Shown here piece after piece: positions 19,485 through 28,467 of a stretch of DNA of 64,000 nucleotides. Every line of letters starts with the position of its first letter. Position 1 is the first letter of the stretch. Location of the stretch: assembly GCF_900162615.1 (NCBI RefSeq), contig NZ_FUFN01000007.1, positions 2,901 through 66,900 on the forward strand. The letters run 5' to 3'. This stretch comes from Virgibacillus proomii (GTDB taxonomy: Bacteria > Bacillota > Bacilli > Bacillales > Amphibacillaceae). The notes under the pieces are model-generated. The model was not told the DNA's origin. It searched no databases and was given only the letters and a program-made list of their open reading frames with translations. A program made the position numbers and the translations under genes.

Positions 19485-21929
19485 TTACGCAGTATGAATT
19501 GGAATCGATGACCATTTAGGAATATTTTTTTTGATTTTAGCAACAACCACCGTCATATCATCTTCAATCTCTCCAGATCTTGTACGAACCACCTCTTCTA
19601 AAATTAAATCCGCAATCTCTTGTGGATCGTTCGTTCGCATTTCTCGAATTTTTCGCTTCAGCCATATATCTGTATTTTCAACATGTTTTGGCCCCTCAAA
19701 AATGCCGTCACTCATCATGATTAATATATCATTTGGTAGCAACTGTTCACTGACAATATCTACATCAAACTCCTGAATAATTCCAATTGGTAAATTACTT
19801 GCTTCTATTTTAATCAATTCATTTCCTCGTTTAATAAAGCTCGGTGTTGAACCAATTTTTAAAAACTGTACAGATGCGTCATGCAAATCTATTACTGCTA
19901 AATCCAATGTTGCAAATATTTCGTCCGTTGACCTTAAAGATAAAATTGAATTAATGGATTTGATTGCTACCTTTTCAGGTATTCCCGTTTGTAAAATTTG
20001 CTGTAACAACCGCAGTGTCTCTACACTTTCTTCTTGAGCACGTGCCCCATTTCCCATACCATCACTAATCGCCATGGCGAATTTACCAGCTCCCAATTCA
20101 ATGGTCGTATAACTATCTCCAGAAATAAGTCCACCTCCCTTAGCAGCATTAGCCGCTCCTGTTTCAACAACAAACTCCCTCGCTGAACCAAAAGCGAGAT
20201 AGCTATAACCATTTGGAAACGGTGCAATTTCCTCCTGCTTCACAACAACTACTTCTTTTAAAATGTCAGATAATATTGGTGCAATTAACTTAGCCCCTTC
20301 TCCATGGTAACTATAAAAAGTTAATGTCATTTCAATATCAATATTCCCTTTATCCAAACTATAAATTTCCAATTTTTCTAATTCTAATCCTATCTGTTTT
20401 AACGTGTGAACAATTTGTAGTTCCTGTTGCTCATGATGTTCTCGTTCCTTTAGAATCTCTTTAGCAAAATCCTCCATCACCTCTGATACACCTTGTAATT
20501 GCTCTGCCACCAACTTCTTACTTTCTAATACTTGTTGTTTTAGCTTTTGATTTGCTTCAAAATAGGAAGTCTCCTCCTTCATCACATCAATGACTTTTTG
20601 TGGCTTTACACAAAAGTTTTCAAATTCTCGTAATGCCTTTCTTGGTAGTTTCCCTTCTTCTTGTATACCATCCTTCAGCATTTCCATTAATGTATACGTT
20701 TTATCAAACTCCTTTTGCCAGCATCTTTCTTTCTTAAAACAGTTCTGACATGTTTTTTCGGTTACTTGACTTAAAAAATAATCAGTCTCCCGTTGTGCCT
20801 CCTGTTCACTTTCATCTTGACCATCAGCAGTGGCAAAGCTATTCGATAATGCTTGAAACACATCAGAAAATTGTTCTACTCGTTTAGCGGTAACATTACG
20901 AATTTTTTGTAAATATCGTTCCTGTTCATTCGTATATTCATCTGTTCCCGGAATAAACCGGGACAAGTTTTTAAACCAGTTTGCCGGTGTAAGCAAAAAC
21001 AGTACAATAGCAATAGAAGATTCCATAATAGACGGAACAAGCTCTGTCGCATTTCCATAAATTCCAATTAAAAAGGTTCCAACAAATAGTCCAACAGCTA
21101 CACCTGGTTTTTTCCCTTCTTTTAATAATCCGCCTAAAAGACCAGAAAACGCTAGTAAGCTCATTTGATATAAATTCGCAACATTTGCAAGTGACAAGAT
21201 TAGTCCGGCAACTACACCTACCGTTGAACCAATGGCAGCTCCACCGACATAGGCAAGAATTAAAACAAAATAACGAGAAAAAACTTGCTCAATTGCTGCA
21301 CCATAAAGCTGCCATCCTATTGTTCCAGTTAAAATGGAAGCGATCAAAATAATCATACAGACGATTTCTTCATTTTTTAATACCGGATTATACCTTTTAG
21401 GTGATAATAAAGGCAAGCTTTGCATAAATATTAAAACAAGAACTGTTCCTAACACTCCTTCTACTAAAATAAGCAACCATTCATAAGCTGCTAACTGGCG
21501 TTCAATGGAATATTGAAAAATACGCGTTCCTGCAGTAGCTAAGAAGACAAATAACGGTATTAGTAGCTGCTGACGTTTTGCCTGCTTAAACAATCCCGCT
21601 AAAAAAACAAAGACAAGTAGTCCTAAAGCAATGAAGATACCGTGCGTAACAGAATAGCTTAAGGCACCAAGCATAATGGCAACAATAGTTCTAACTGTTT
21701 TTTCCTTATGAACAAACCATACTGTTGCTAAAAAAGCTACCGCAAAAGGAGAAACAACTGATAATATAACTGCTCGTCCCAACAAAAAACCAATAACATA
21801 AAATAGCCAGCTCCGCTCTAGCAATATATGTTTTAGCTTTGCATATAGCCGGCTTCGAAGCTTGTCCATTTGATTGGTTCGCTGCGCTCCGAATGCTTTA
21901 GGTTCCACTCTTGAAATTGAATCCATCAT
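19485..21929 (-). CDS. spoIIE: Stage II sporulation protein E (SpoIIE phosphatase)
   Basis: Membrane PP2C phosphatase that dephosphorylates SpoIIAA to activate sigma-F in the forespore and takes part in asymmetric division through FtsZ. The 814-residue protein has about ten N-terminal membrane helices (residues 35-330), a central regulatory region with a CQNCFKKERCW cysteine motif, and a C-terminal PPM domain with ISDGMGNGARA, IMMSDGIFEGP and EDDMTVVVAKI. The ATG at 21929 follows GGGAG by 8 bp. A promoter with the unusual 21-bp spacing lies upstream. Confidence 0.98.
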   Translation of the reverse strand: MMDSISRVEPKAFGAQRTNQMDKLRSRLYAKLKHILLERSWLFYVIGFLLGRAVILSVVSPFAVAFLATVWFVHKEKTVRTIVAIMLGALSYSVTHGIFIALGLLVFVFLAGLFKQAKRQQLLIPLFVFLATAGTRIFQYSIERQLAAYEWLLILVEGVLGTVLVLIFMQSLPLLSPKRYNPVLKNEEIVCMIILIASILTGTIGWQLYGAAIEQVFSRYFVLILAYVGGAAIGSTVGVVAGLILSLANVANLYQMSLLAFSGLLGGLLKEGKKPGVAVGLFVGTFLIGIYGNATELVPSIMESSIAIVLFLLTPANWFKNLSRFIPGTDEYTNEQERYLQKIRNVTAKRVEQFSDVFQALSNSFATADGQDESEQEAQRETDYFLSQVTEKTCQNCFKKERCWQKEFDKTYTLMEMLKDGIQEEGKLPRKALREFENFCVKPQKVIDVMKEETSYFEANQKLKQQVLESKKLVAEQLQGVSEVMEDFAKEILKEREHHEQQELQIVHTLKQIGLELEKLEIYSLDKGNIDIEMTLTFYSYHGEGAKLIAPILSDILKEVVVVKQEEIAPFPNGYSYLAFGSAREFVVETGAANAAKGGGLISGDSYTTIELGAGKFAMAISDGMGNGARAQEESVETLRLLQQILQTGIPEKVAIKSINSILSLRSTDEIFATLDLAVIDLHDASVQFLKIGSTPSFIKRGNELIKIEASNLPIGIIQEFDVDIVSEQLLPNDILIMMSDGIFEGPKHVENTDIWLKRKIREMRTNDPQEIADLILEEVVRTRSGEIEDDMTVVVAKIKKNIPKWSSIPIHTA

Positions 21930-21955
21930 AACTACCACTCCCTCTTGTGCATATC

Positions 21956-21988
21956 ATTAAATCACAATATGCCAACTATTTTTGTCAA
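21956..21988 (-). promoter_or_regulatory. spoIIE: spoIIE promoter with 21-bp spacing
   Basis: Minus-strand TTGACA (21983-21988) and TTTAAT (21956-21961) are 21 bp apart. Spo0A-activated sigma-A promoters of B. subtilis spoIIE and spoIIG share this abnormal spacing. A near-match to the 0A box (CGTCGAA, consensus TGNCGAA) is at 22015-22021, upstream of the -35 box. The promoter sits 27 bp from the start codon. Confidence 0.6.
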
Positions 21989-22167
21989 AACAACGGAGCA
22001 TGATTAAAAATTCGTTCGACGTCTTTTTATGCCTTAAACAGTTTTCAACACGAACGCGCGTTTGTTTAGACTGAACTTATTTTATGAGTTTAGTAAAATA
22101 CCATTTTATTTACAGTTGCGTTTTTTATACTTTTATCAACCGTTTATCCAAATCATTCTTCTTCATT

Positions 22168-22440
22168 TAGAAAAACTTGGCTTGTCGCGAAGTCTTTATG
22201 ACGAAAGCTATCGTTTTTCTTATACGATAAAGTGAAACTTCATTCAGTAGGAGTTTTCTTCCCTCTCCTACTGAATGTTAGTACCACAAGGGTATGACCT
22301 TAAGGCCCTTGAACCAATCGGGCATTTAGGTGCCGTTTTCTCCCACTTTGGCCCTTTGTATCAACTAAAGGCTCTTTAAGCAGGAATCTTACGGCACCTT
22401 ACATGCGGGATAAAGCCTAAAGTTTTATACTTTCCTATAG
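22168..22440 (+). repeat. Complete host module carrying a complete core
   Basis: Left part TAGAAAAACTTGGC ... CTTATACGATAAA (22168-22231), core 22229-22414, right part GCCTAAAGTTTTATACTTTCC (22415-22440). Stem 1 is TTCAGTAGGAG ... CTCCTACTGAA; the inner hairpin is CAAGGGTATGACC ... GGCCCTTG; the long arm is GGCATTTAGGTGCCG ... CGGCACCTTACATGC. One of the best-preserved copies. Confidence 0.85.
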
Positions 22441-22620
22441 TGGAACAAACGCTAGAAGCGCTCGGTTCAAGACGAACAACCGGAAATCACCTGACGGGTT
22501 AGATTCGAGCCGATGTTGACTTTAGGAAGAAAGGTAAAGTTTGCTAGCTGCGAGCGCTTATGCCAAACAACGAAGCTACTTTTCAAAAAATATTCACCAG
22601 GTTAAAAATGAAATTTTTTT
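22441..22620 (+). repeat. Left and right ends of a long repeat fused, core lost
   Basis: The left module (GGAACAAACGCTAGAAGCGC ... AACCGGAAATCACCTGACGG) runs straight into right-module sequence (TTAGATTCGAGCCGATG, TTGACTTTAGGAAG, AAGTTTGCTAGC ... AAGCTACTTTTCAAAAAATATTC). The whole core and the start of the right module are missing. It abuts the preceding repeat directly. Confidence 0.6.
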
Positions 22621-22885
22621 CTTAGACATATATAAAAGTTTTCTTCTATTTAGTTCCCCAAGAAAAAAGCACATTTTTTGCCGAATACTGCATATTCCTA
22701 TCTATTCTTTTTTTGCCAAACAAATAATAAGGCATAATTCGAGTTTTGACGGTATAATTAATTATTACTTGGGAAACGGGAACTTTACATAATTAGCTAC
22801 TTTGTTTTTTTATTGTTAGATTCAACATCCATCCCATGAGAAGTTTTCTATTCATGACTCCTTTATAATAACTACTAAATAATTG

Positions 22886-22914
22886 TTGACAGACGGAACT
22901 TCCTATTGTATTAT
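22886..22914 (+). promoter_or_regulatory. tRNA-Met promoter
   Basis: TTGACA (22886-22891), 17-bp spacer, TATTAT (22909-22914): a strong sigma-A promoter about 20 bp upstream of the tRNA. Confidence 0.85.
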
Positions 22915-22933
22915 ATTTCATGTTGGCTTATTT

Positions 22934-23007
22934 GGCGGTGTAGCTCAGCTGGCGAGAGCGCACGGTTCATACCCGTGAGGTCGGGGGTTCGATCCCCTCC
23001 GCCGCTA
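22934..23007 (+). tRNA. tRNA-Met (elongator type), anticodon CAT
   Basis: A 74-nt cloverleaf: acceptor GGCGGTG, D-arm GCTC ... GAGC, anticodon stem CACGG/CCGTG with loop TTCATAC (anticodon CAT), variable loop AGGTC, T-loop TTCGATC. It closely resembles B. subtilis elongator tRNA-Met as I recall it. CCA is not encoded (TCA follows), so it is added after transcription. In B. subtilis tRNA-Met and tRNA-Glu stand together here beside spoIIE; no tRNA-Glu is present. Confidence 0.95.
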
Positions 23008-23021
23008 TCATATAAATCAAA

Positions 23022-23053
23022 GAAACTCCCTGTTACATTACAGGGAGTTTTTG
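23022..23053 (+). terminator. Terminator of tRNA-Met
   Basis: Stem AAACTCCCTGTTA / TACAGGGAGTTT followed by TTTTTG, 15 bp downstream of the tRNA. Confidence 0.9.
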
Positions 23054-23144
23054 TTGTCTATTCTGAATCTTTGAGAAAATCTGGTTATATTAAATTTGAT
23101 AATGACCTATGTACAAACGGATATCGTTTCTAAACAAGAACAAA

Positions 23145-23177
23145 AGCAGGGATTACACCATATTGGTAATCCCTGCT
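23145..23177 (-). terminator. Terminator of yabR
   Basis: Perfect 12-bp stem AGCAGGGATTAC (23145-23156) / GTAATCCCTGCT (23166-23177). On the minus strand it is followed by a short T-run. It lies 114 bp past yabR. Just left of it, ACGGATATCGTTTCTAAAC resembles the right tip of the long repeats. Confidence 0.75.
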
Positions 23178-23290
23178 TGTTGTTCGCCTTTATTACAACA
23201 AAGGTTCGCTATTTTGACAACTAGATGCTAACTGCAAAAACACAATTTATAACTAGAGCATTATTATCCGTTTTTTATAGACAGCAACTG

Positions 23291-23674
23291 CTATCCTCTT
23301 TTAGCACCTCGACCCCCACGTTTGGATTCCGTGTGCTTCTTTAAAGAGGCAAGACGGTCTTCTGAATCCTTTAAAAAGCGATTCATTTTTGCTTCAAAAG
23401 ATTCCATCCGTTCACGGCTATCTCGTTGACGTTTTGGTTTATCTATTGCTTTTTTGATAGATAAGCCAATTTTCCCGTCCTTTTCAACATTAATGACCTT
23501 GACCTTCACCTCATCACCGACAGAAAGGTGATCGTTAATGTCTTTGACATAGTTGTCGGCAACCTCACTAATGTGAACAAGTCCTGTTTTTCCTTGCTCG
23601 ATTTCTACAAAGGCTCCGAAATTAGTGATACCAGTTACCTTACCTTGCAGCTTGCTGCCTACTTCAATTGACAT
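23291..23674 (-). CDS. yabR: S1-domain RNA-binding protein YabR
   Basis: A 127-residue cytoplasmic protein with one N-terminal S1 domain (residues 1-72: GSKLQGKVTGITNFGAFVEI ... KTGLVHISEVADNYV ... VKVKVINVEKDGKIGLSIKKA) and a basic C-terminal tail ending RGGRGAKRG. It resembles polynucleotide phosphorylase S1 domains and general stress protein 13. It follows divIC as in B. subtilis. The RNA ligand is unknown. Confidence 0.93.
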   Translation of the reverse strand: MSIEVGSKLQGKVTGITNFGAFVEIEQGKTGLVHISEVADNYVKDINDHLSVGDEVKVKVINVEKDGKIGLSIKKAIDKPKRQRDSRERMESFEAKMNRFLKDSEDRLASLKKHTESKRGGRGAKRG

Positions 23675-23777
23675 AAAAAAAATGCTCCTCCTTAAGATTT
23701 TTAGGAAACTAATATTTAATCACTAATGACATATCATCAGCTTACTACTATATTATAGCCAAGCAAGTGAAAGTGTG

Positions 23778-24158
23778 TCAATAAGCGGGTTCCTCATCCG
23801 GTAGTTTAAAGATCAATTCGCCTTCTTTAGAGAAGAAATAATTCGTTCTGGCTATTTCTAATACATATTCTTCGTCTTTCAATCGTTCTGCTTCTTCTTG
23901 TAAGCTGACCTCTTCATTTTTTAAATCTACTATTTCCTGTTGCAATCTTTCATATTCTTCTTTTTTTTCTGCATGAAGAGCACGCTGTTTCATATGGTAT
24001 GTCGTCATACTACCAAAAGCAATTAGTGCTATGATAGAAAACAACACAAGACGCCGAATTAAACGTTGTTTTTTTCGCTTCTGCCTTTTTACATGAGCAT
24101 TATATTGCTGCATGTAATTCGAATCTAATTCTGTTACTGTTCGTTTTTCTCGGGCCAA
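23778..24158 (-). CDS. divIC: Cell division protein DivIC (FtsB-like)
   Basis: Bitopic membrane protein of the divisome that partners DivIB and FtsL. The 126-residue protein has a basic cytoplasmic tail (residues 1-36, KRQKRKKQRLIRR), one membrane segment (about 37-55), and an extracytoplasmic leucine-zipper-like coiled coil (EYERLQQEIVDLKNEEVSL). The C-terminal ARTNYFFSKEGELIFKLP is typical of DivIC/FtsB. It lies 4 bp after yabQ. Confidence 0.95.
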   Translation of the reverse strand: MAREKRTVTELDSNYMQQYNAHVKRQKRKKQRLIRRLVLFSIIALIAFGSMTTYHMKQRALHAEKKEEYERLQQEIVDLKNEEVSLQEEAERLKDEEYVLEIARTNYFFSKEGELIFKLPDEEPAY

Positions 24159-24162
24159 CGTT

Positions 24163-24762
24163 TTACCTCCTCTTCAAGCTCACATACTTCCATATCTTTA
24201 TACACTTATTCTTCATTGTACTATAAATTCCTGCTAATTTTAATATAAATCCTTGAACTTTTTTAGGAAGTAAGCGAAAGATGAATAAAAGAAGCCATTT
24301 TATCGGTGTAATAATAACGATGATAACAAATAAAATAAGCTTAAGTATAAGCTTAATAAGCCACATGATGATTTTATAAAGAATGAATATAACGCCTTTT
24401 ATTGGGGAAATAATCACAGCTTGTACGACTTTAACAAAGAAACGGTACACTGCACTAACCATTCGAATAATGTGCTCCAATAGCTTTTTATAACTAGTTG
24501 CCGCAACGGCCTGATAAGTGGAAAACCCTAATAAGCAGGCAAGTATTATATACAGTCTAATCTCCCCACCATTGACTAAAAACAAAATATAAAATAACAA
24601 TAACGTTTGGGTTAACCAGAATCCAATCTCCATAACATATGTCATGATTCGCCTGTTTTTCCAATAAGGAGTAAAACGGCGAAATGTATCCTGAATAACA
24701 CCAATATAAAAACCACTTGAGATCATCGTTAGCATCGTAATAAACTGCGTACTTAAACTCAT
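24163..24762 (-). CDS. yabQ: Spore cortex biosynthesis protein YabQ
   Basis: Polytopic membrane protein needed for spore cortex formation in B. subtilis. This 199-residue protein has about four hydrophobic helices in its first 80 residues, then two strongly hydrophobic stretches (about 116-170) and a basic tail. FYIGVIQDTFRRF near the N-terminus is typical of the family. Its start overlaps the yabP stop by 4 bp, so the pair is translationally coupled; both are sigma-E dependent in B. subtilis. Confidence 0.93.
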   Translation of the reverse strand: MSLSTQFITMLTMISSGFYIGVIQDTFRRFTPYWKNRRIMTYVMEIGFWLTQTLLLFYILFLVNGGEIRLYIILACLLGFSTYQAVAATSYKKLLEHIIRMVSAVYRFFVKVVQAVIISPIKGVIFILYKIIMWLIKLILKLILFVIIVIITPIKWLLLFIFRLLPKKVQGFILKLAGIYSTMKNKCIKIWKYVSLKRR

Positions 24763-25058
24763 TTAAATAACTTGCTAAAGAATCCTTTAGCTTTCTCCTG
24801 CTGTTCATCTATATAAGAAAGCTCATAAATTTTCCCTTTGATGACAACAGATCCTTCATTCACATCCAGATTCTTTAATTGAAGGTTTTGTCCGCGAACA
24901 ATTAAATAACCCATTACTGTTTCCAGCAGAAATTCTTCGTTATCGAAACTATCTACTTCTTTCACACCGCTTATCTCTAAGTTTTTACGATTATTAATCT
25001 TCACATTATGGTCTATTGTCGAACGCGTTATATTTTCTTTGTTCTCGTAATAATTCAT
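24759..25058 (-). CDS. yabP: Spore cortex/sporulation protein YabP
   Basis: A 99-residue YabP/YqfC-family protein required for sporulation in B. subtilis. It has the typical beta-rich pattern: HNVKINNRKNLEISGVKEVD, SFDNEEFLLETVMGYLIVRG, and LKNLDVNEGSVVIKGKIYEL. No signal peptide. Biochemical role is unknown. It starts the yabP-yabQ pair downstream of rqcP. Confidence 0.93.
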   Translation of the reverse strand: MNYYENKENITRSTIDHNVKINNRKNLEISGVKEVDSFDNEEFLLETVMGYLIVRGQNLQLKNLDVNEGSVVIKGKIYELSYIDEQQEKAKGFFSKLFK

Positions 25059-25117
25059 TAAAAAGCCCTCCTTATCAATATTACTTTATGATAGGAGGGA
25101 CAAGAGTAGAACAAATT

Positions 25118-25378
25118 CTAGCGATTTAATTTTTCTTCTTTTATTACGGTATACAGTGAGGCTGCTTCATCTTTTTTAATCGTTTCTCGTAATTCATTTA
25201 CTTGAATCGTGACGAGCTTCTGTCCAAACTGAATAACGACCTCATCACCTATAGTTAATGTAGATGAAGCTTTTGCTGGTTTCCCATTTATAATTATTCT
25301 CCCTTGATCTGCTATTTCCTTTGCTAGTGTTCGCCTTTTGATTAATCGGGATACTTTTAAAAATTTATCTAATCGCAT
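25118..25378 (-). CDS. rqcP: S4-domain ribosome quality-control factor RqcP (YabO)
   Basis: An 86-residue protein that is mostly one S4 RNA-binding domain (MRLDKFLKVSRLIKRRTLA ... GRIIINGKPAKASSTLTIGD). B. subtilis YabO/RqcP binds 50S-peptidyl-tRNA complexes with RqcH during alanine tailing of stalled chains; it resembles Hsp15. The ATG at 25378 was chosen: GGGGAG lies 7 bp upstream inside the end of yabN, and the longer in-frame start would overlap yabN by 38 bp. Confidence 0.93.
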   Translation of the reverse strand: MRLDKFLKVSRLIKRRTLAKEIADQGRIIINGKPAKASSTLTIGDEVVIQFGQKLVTIQVNELRETIKKDEAASLYTVIKEEKLNR

Positions 25379-25379
25379 G

Positions 25380-26828
25380 TTAATTCTCCCCTTCTTTTGC
25401 TCTTTCCCACAATTCACTCATTTGAGCAAATGTGGCGTCATGAATCGAACTGCCACGCTTTATAAGCATCTCTTCAATATAAGTAAAACGTGATATAAAC
25501 TTTTCATTCGCTCTGTTTAATGCTACCTCAGGGTTAATGTTATAATGCCTTGCTAAATTAGCAAGCACAAATAAAATATCACCGAACTCCATTTCCTGTT
25601 CATTCATGGATTCAACTGAAATGGCAGTTTTAAACTCAGCTATCTCTTCCTCCAGCTTATTCCATACACCATATACTTTATCCCAATCAAAACCTGCTTT
25701 TGCTGCTTTCTTTTGTAATTGATATGCTCTTATTAACGAAGGTGAATGCTTTGCTACCCCATCTATCATAGAAGCGCGTGCATGACCTTTTTCGGCTTGT
25801 TTCAGTTGATCCCAGTTGCTTTTTACTTCAGCAATACTATTCACAGCAGTATCTTTAAAAACATGAGGATGACGATGAATCATTTTATCTGTAATACCTC
25901 GAATGACATCATCGATATTAAAGTATCCATTATCCTCTCCAATTTGACTGTGGAGCATCACTTGTAAGAGTACATCTCCTAATTCTTCAACGATTCCGTC
26001 ATCATCTTGCGTATTAATGGCGTCAATTAATTCATATACCTCTTCAATCGCAAATTCCCGCAAGCTTTCATGCGTCTGGGCCTGATCCCAAGGACATCCT
26101 CCAGGTCCACGAAGCTTTTGAATAACTTTGCGCAGTTGCCAAAATGTATGATGTAATACGTCGTCTGGTGCAGGAGGGACGTAAACACTTGTTAAATTAC
26201 TAACTTCCACCGTACGATCTAACATTTCTAATGGTATTTGCTTTATCGACTGAGCTTTGCTTCCCACAGCTTCCACAACCGTAATCAGATAATCTGCCGG
26301 CAAGTCCTCTAGTAAGGTTAATTTTACCTCTGATGCAACAAATTGATCATAAACTTGGGAAAAAACGAGGTGGTTCTTAAAATTTAATTCGCTTCGATTA
26401 AAAGAAGTAGCATCAACAAACTGAAAACCCTCAATCGGATCAATTTTCAACGCTGTAAAGATATCATCCAAATAGCTACTTCCGCCAACGATTACGACGT
26501 TCATCCCTTTTTGCTCTAATAGTAATTGTACTGTTTTTTCGGCAAGCATAGGATGTCCGGGCACGGTATAGATGACATCATCCTTCATCGCTTTCTCTCG
26601 AATAACCTCGACGATTCGCTCATATACGCGGGGAAATTGTTGCTCTTCTTCATACAAATAATCAAATGAATGAAAAGTAGTACCCTCTTTTTGTAAAGCA
26701 ACCACCACTGGATGATCAATCGTACGTGTATAGACTGTTTTGTTTGCAGATACTAATTTTTTATAAACTCCTAATGGTAATTGATCTAAATCACCTGCAC
26801 CTAATCCGACTATTTCAACCTTAAACAT
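25380..26828 (-). CDS. yabN: YabN: tetrapyrrole methylase-like plus MazG pyrophosphohydrolase
   Basis: A 482-residue fusion. Residues 1-220 form a tetrapyrrole (corrin/porphyrin) methylase-like domain (VEIVGLGAGDLDQLPLG ... TVPGHPMLAE). Residues ~225-480 hold two MazG units (GPGGCPWDQAQTHESL, EEVYELIDAI, EELGDVLLQV, then EEEIAEF ... FGDILFVLANLARHY). The MazG part hydrolyses NTPs to NMP; the methylase-like half has no proven substrate. The ATG at 26828 follows GGAG by 8 bp. It overlaps yabM by 8 bp and touches rqcP. Confidence 0.95.
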   Translation of the reverse strand: MFKVEIVGLGAGDLDQLPLGVYKKLVSANKTVYTRTIDHPVVVALQKEGTTFHSFDYLYEEEQQFPRVYERIVEVIREKAMKDDVIYTVPGHPMLAEKTVQLLLEQKGMNVVIVGGSSYLDDIFTALKIDPIEGFQFVDATSFNRSELNFKNHLVFSQVYDQFVASEVKLTLLEDLPADYLITVVEAVGSKAQSIKQIPLEMLDRTVEVSNLTSVYVPPAPDDVLHHTFWQLRKVIQKLRGPGGCPWDQAQTHESLREFAIEEVYELIDAINTQDDDGIVEELGDVLLQVMLHSQIGEDNGYFNIDDVIRGITDKMIHRHPHVFKDTAVNSIAEVKSNWDQLKQAEKGHARASMIDGVAKHSPSLIRAYQLQKKAAKAGFDWDKVYGVWNKLEEEIAEFKTAISVESMNEQEMEFGDILFVLANLARHYNINPEVALNRANEKFISRFTYIEEMLIKRGSSIHDATFAQMSELWERAKEGEN

Positions 26829-28413
26829 GCTCATCTCTCCTGTTTTTTAACTTCATCAAATGGATAGGAAATGGGAGCATTTGTAATTGCTCCTCTGTGA
26901 ATCCCCGTAGTTTTATTAAGCTATATCCATATACGAGCGCACCTGTAATAGAAAGCAGACTAACAAACAAAAATAAACCAAGCCTAGAGTCGTCAAAGAA
27001 TGAAAGGAATAACCCCTGAACGATATATAAATAAATAATCATGATAATAGCCGATAATAAAAAAGCTTGCCAGCGTATCGCCCTTAATAGTTTTAAAAGC
27101 GGTAACTTTCTGCGTAACTCTGTTAATGCCACCACACAAAATAAAAATACCGCTAAAACTGTAGCAATCGAACTTCCCATTAAACCGAAAGAAGGAACAA
27201 GTACTTGATTAGCAATCCATTTTACAAAAAAAGCAATTAATATAAACAAGGCAACCCGCTTTATATGACCTAACCCCTGCAAAATAGACGAAGCGGTAAT
27301 AGCCACCGAACTTAAAACAATAGAACATACAAGCACTTGCAACTCGCTTGTTCCTTGTTGATCCTGAAATAAAGCCAGATTTACTTCTGGTAAGATTAGT
27401 ATCAGTCCAATAGTAGCCCCTGTTGCTAAATACACACTAAACACCATAGCTCCGCGTATGTATGGGTAAAATGTATGAGGATCAGCTGATAGCTTTTTTT
27501 TGGAAATGGATGGTATTAGTGCTAATGCTAGTGATGAACCAAACACGGTTCCCAATTGAATCAGCGGTTGTCCGCGATCAAACACGCCTTTCGCCTCCAT
27601 TGCTGTTACTTTTGAATATCCACCTTTTAACAGACTTGGAAAGAGGGTAAATGTGTCAGCAAACTGCAGAATAAGCAGCACCATATGATTCAAGGTGGCG
27701 ATGACGCCAAACATAAAAATTGTAGACACATAATAGTTCCAAGGGATTTTTTCCTTCTTGCTACCAATTGGTCGGCTTCGGAAAAAAAATAGGATAAGAA
27801 CACAAATTGCGGCAATTTGCCCCAAAATAGAGGCTATTACAGACCATTTTCCAATTTCATAAATGTATTTTCCGCTTTCTGCAATTACTATTGCAGTTGC
27901 GATAATCACAGCTACACGTATCGTTTGCTCAGCCAGTTGCGAAAAAGCGGTCGGTTTCATCATATAATTTCCCTGAAAGACGCCACGCAATAAAGCAATA
28001 ACTGGAATAAGCAAAAAAGCAAAAGCAGTAAATCGATATGTCTCTATCAAAAGGCTATCTCCAATCCAGCCTGCAATATATGGAGCATTCACAAATAAAA
28101 AAACAAATAGCCCCCCACTTATCAAAAAGAGGATAAATAAAACAGGCAGATAGAAACTAAATAAGGATAGCTCTTGATACTGGGATTTCCTATCTACAAC
28201 CATTTTGGATATCGCAGACGGAAACCCATATAGTGCTAACATAAAACCAATCCCTAAAATAGGGTAGACTTGTTGATAGACATAAAAACCAATGTCTCCG
28301 GTTAAATTTTGTAGTGGTATTCGATAACCAGCGCTTAATAGTTTACTTATGATTCCAGCTATCGTTAGTATTAATGCCCCTTTAACGAGGTGTTTCGTTT
28401 CATTACTATTCAT
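26821..28413 (-). CDS. yabM: YabM, MOP-superfamily polysaccharide/lipid flippase
   Basis: A 530-residue membrane protein with about 14 helices, of the SpoVB/MurJ-like polysaccharide-exporter group (LVKGALILTIAGIISKLLSAGYRIPLQNLTG at the N-terminus is the typical opening). Such proteins flip lipid-linked sugars across the membrane; in B. subtilis, related members act on lipid II and in sporulation. Substrate here is unknown. It overlaps yabN, so the two are coupled. Confidence 0.93.
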   Translation of the reverse strand: MNSNETKHLVKGALILTIAGIISKLLSAGYRIPLQNLTGDIGFYVYQQVYPILGIGFMLALYGFPSAISKMVVDRKSQYQELSLFSFYLPVLFILFLISGGLFVFLFVNAPYIAGWIGDSLLIETYRFTAFAFLLIPVIALLRGVFQGNYMMKPTAFSQLAEQTIRVAVIIATAIVIAESGKYIYEIGKWSVIASILGQIAAICVLILFFFRSRPIGSKKEKIPWNYYVSTIFMFGVIATLNHMVLLILQFADTFTLFPSLLKGGYSKVTAMEAKGVFDRGQPLIQLGTVFGSSLALALIPSISKKKLSADPHTFYPYIRGAMVFSVYLATGATIGLILILPEVNLALFQDQQGTSELQVLVCSIVLSSVAITASSILQGLGHIKRVALFILIAFFVKWIANQVLVPSFGLMGSSIATVLAVFLFCVVALTELRRKLPLLKLLRAIRWQAFLLSAIIMIIYLYIVQGLFLSFFDDSRLGLFLFVSLLSITGALVYGYSLIKLRGFTEEQLQMLPFPIHLMKLKNRRDEHV

Positions 28414-28467
28414 GTTGAACTTTCCTTTAATTCACACGTTTATCCACTCATTATAGCATAGATTTTC

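Noticed and set aside
22541..22792. Plus-strand frame upstream of tRNA-Met
   Set aside because: It begins inside a repeat remnant and has no ribosome binding site or recognisable domain.
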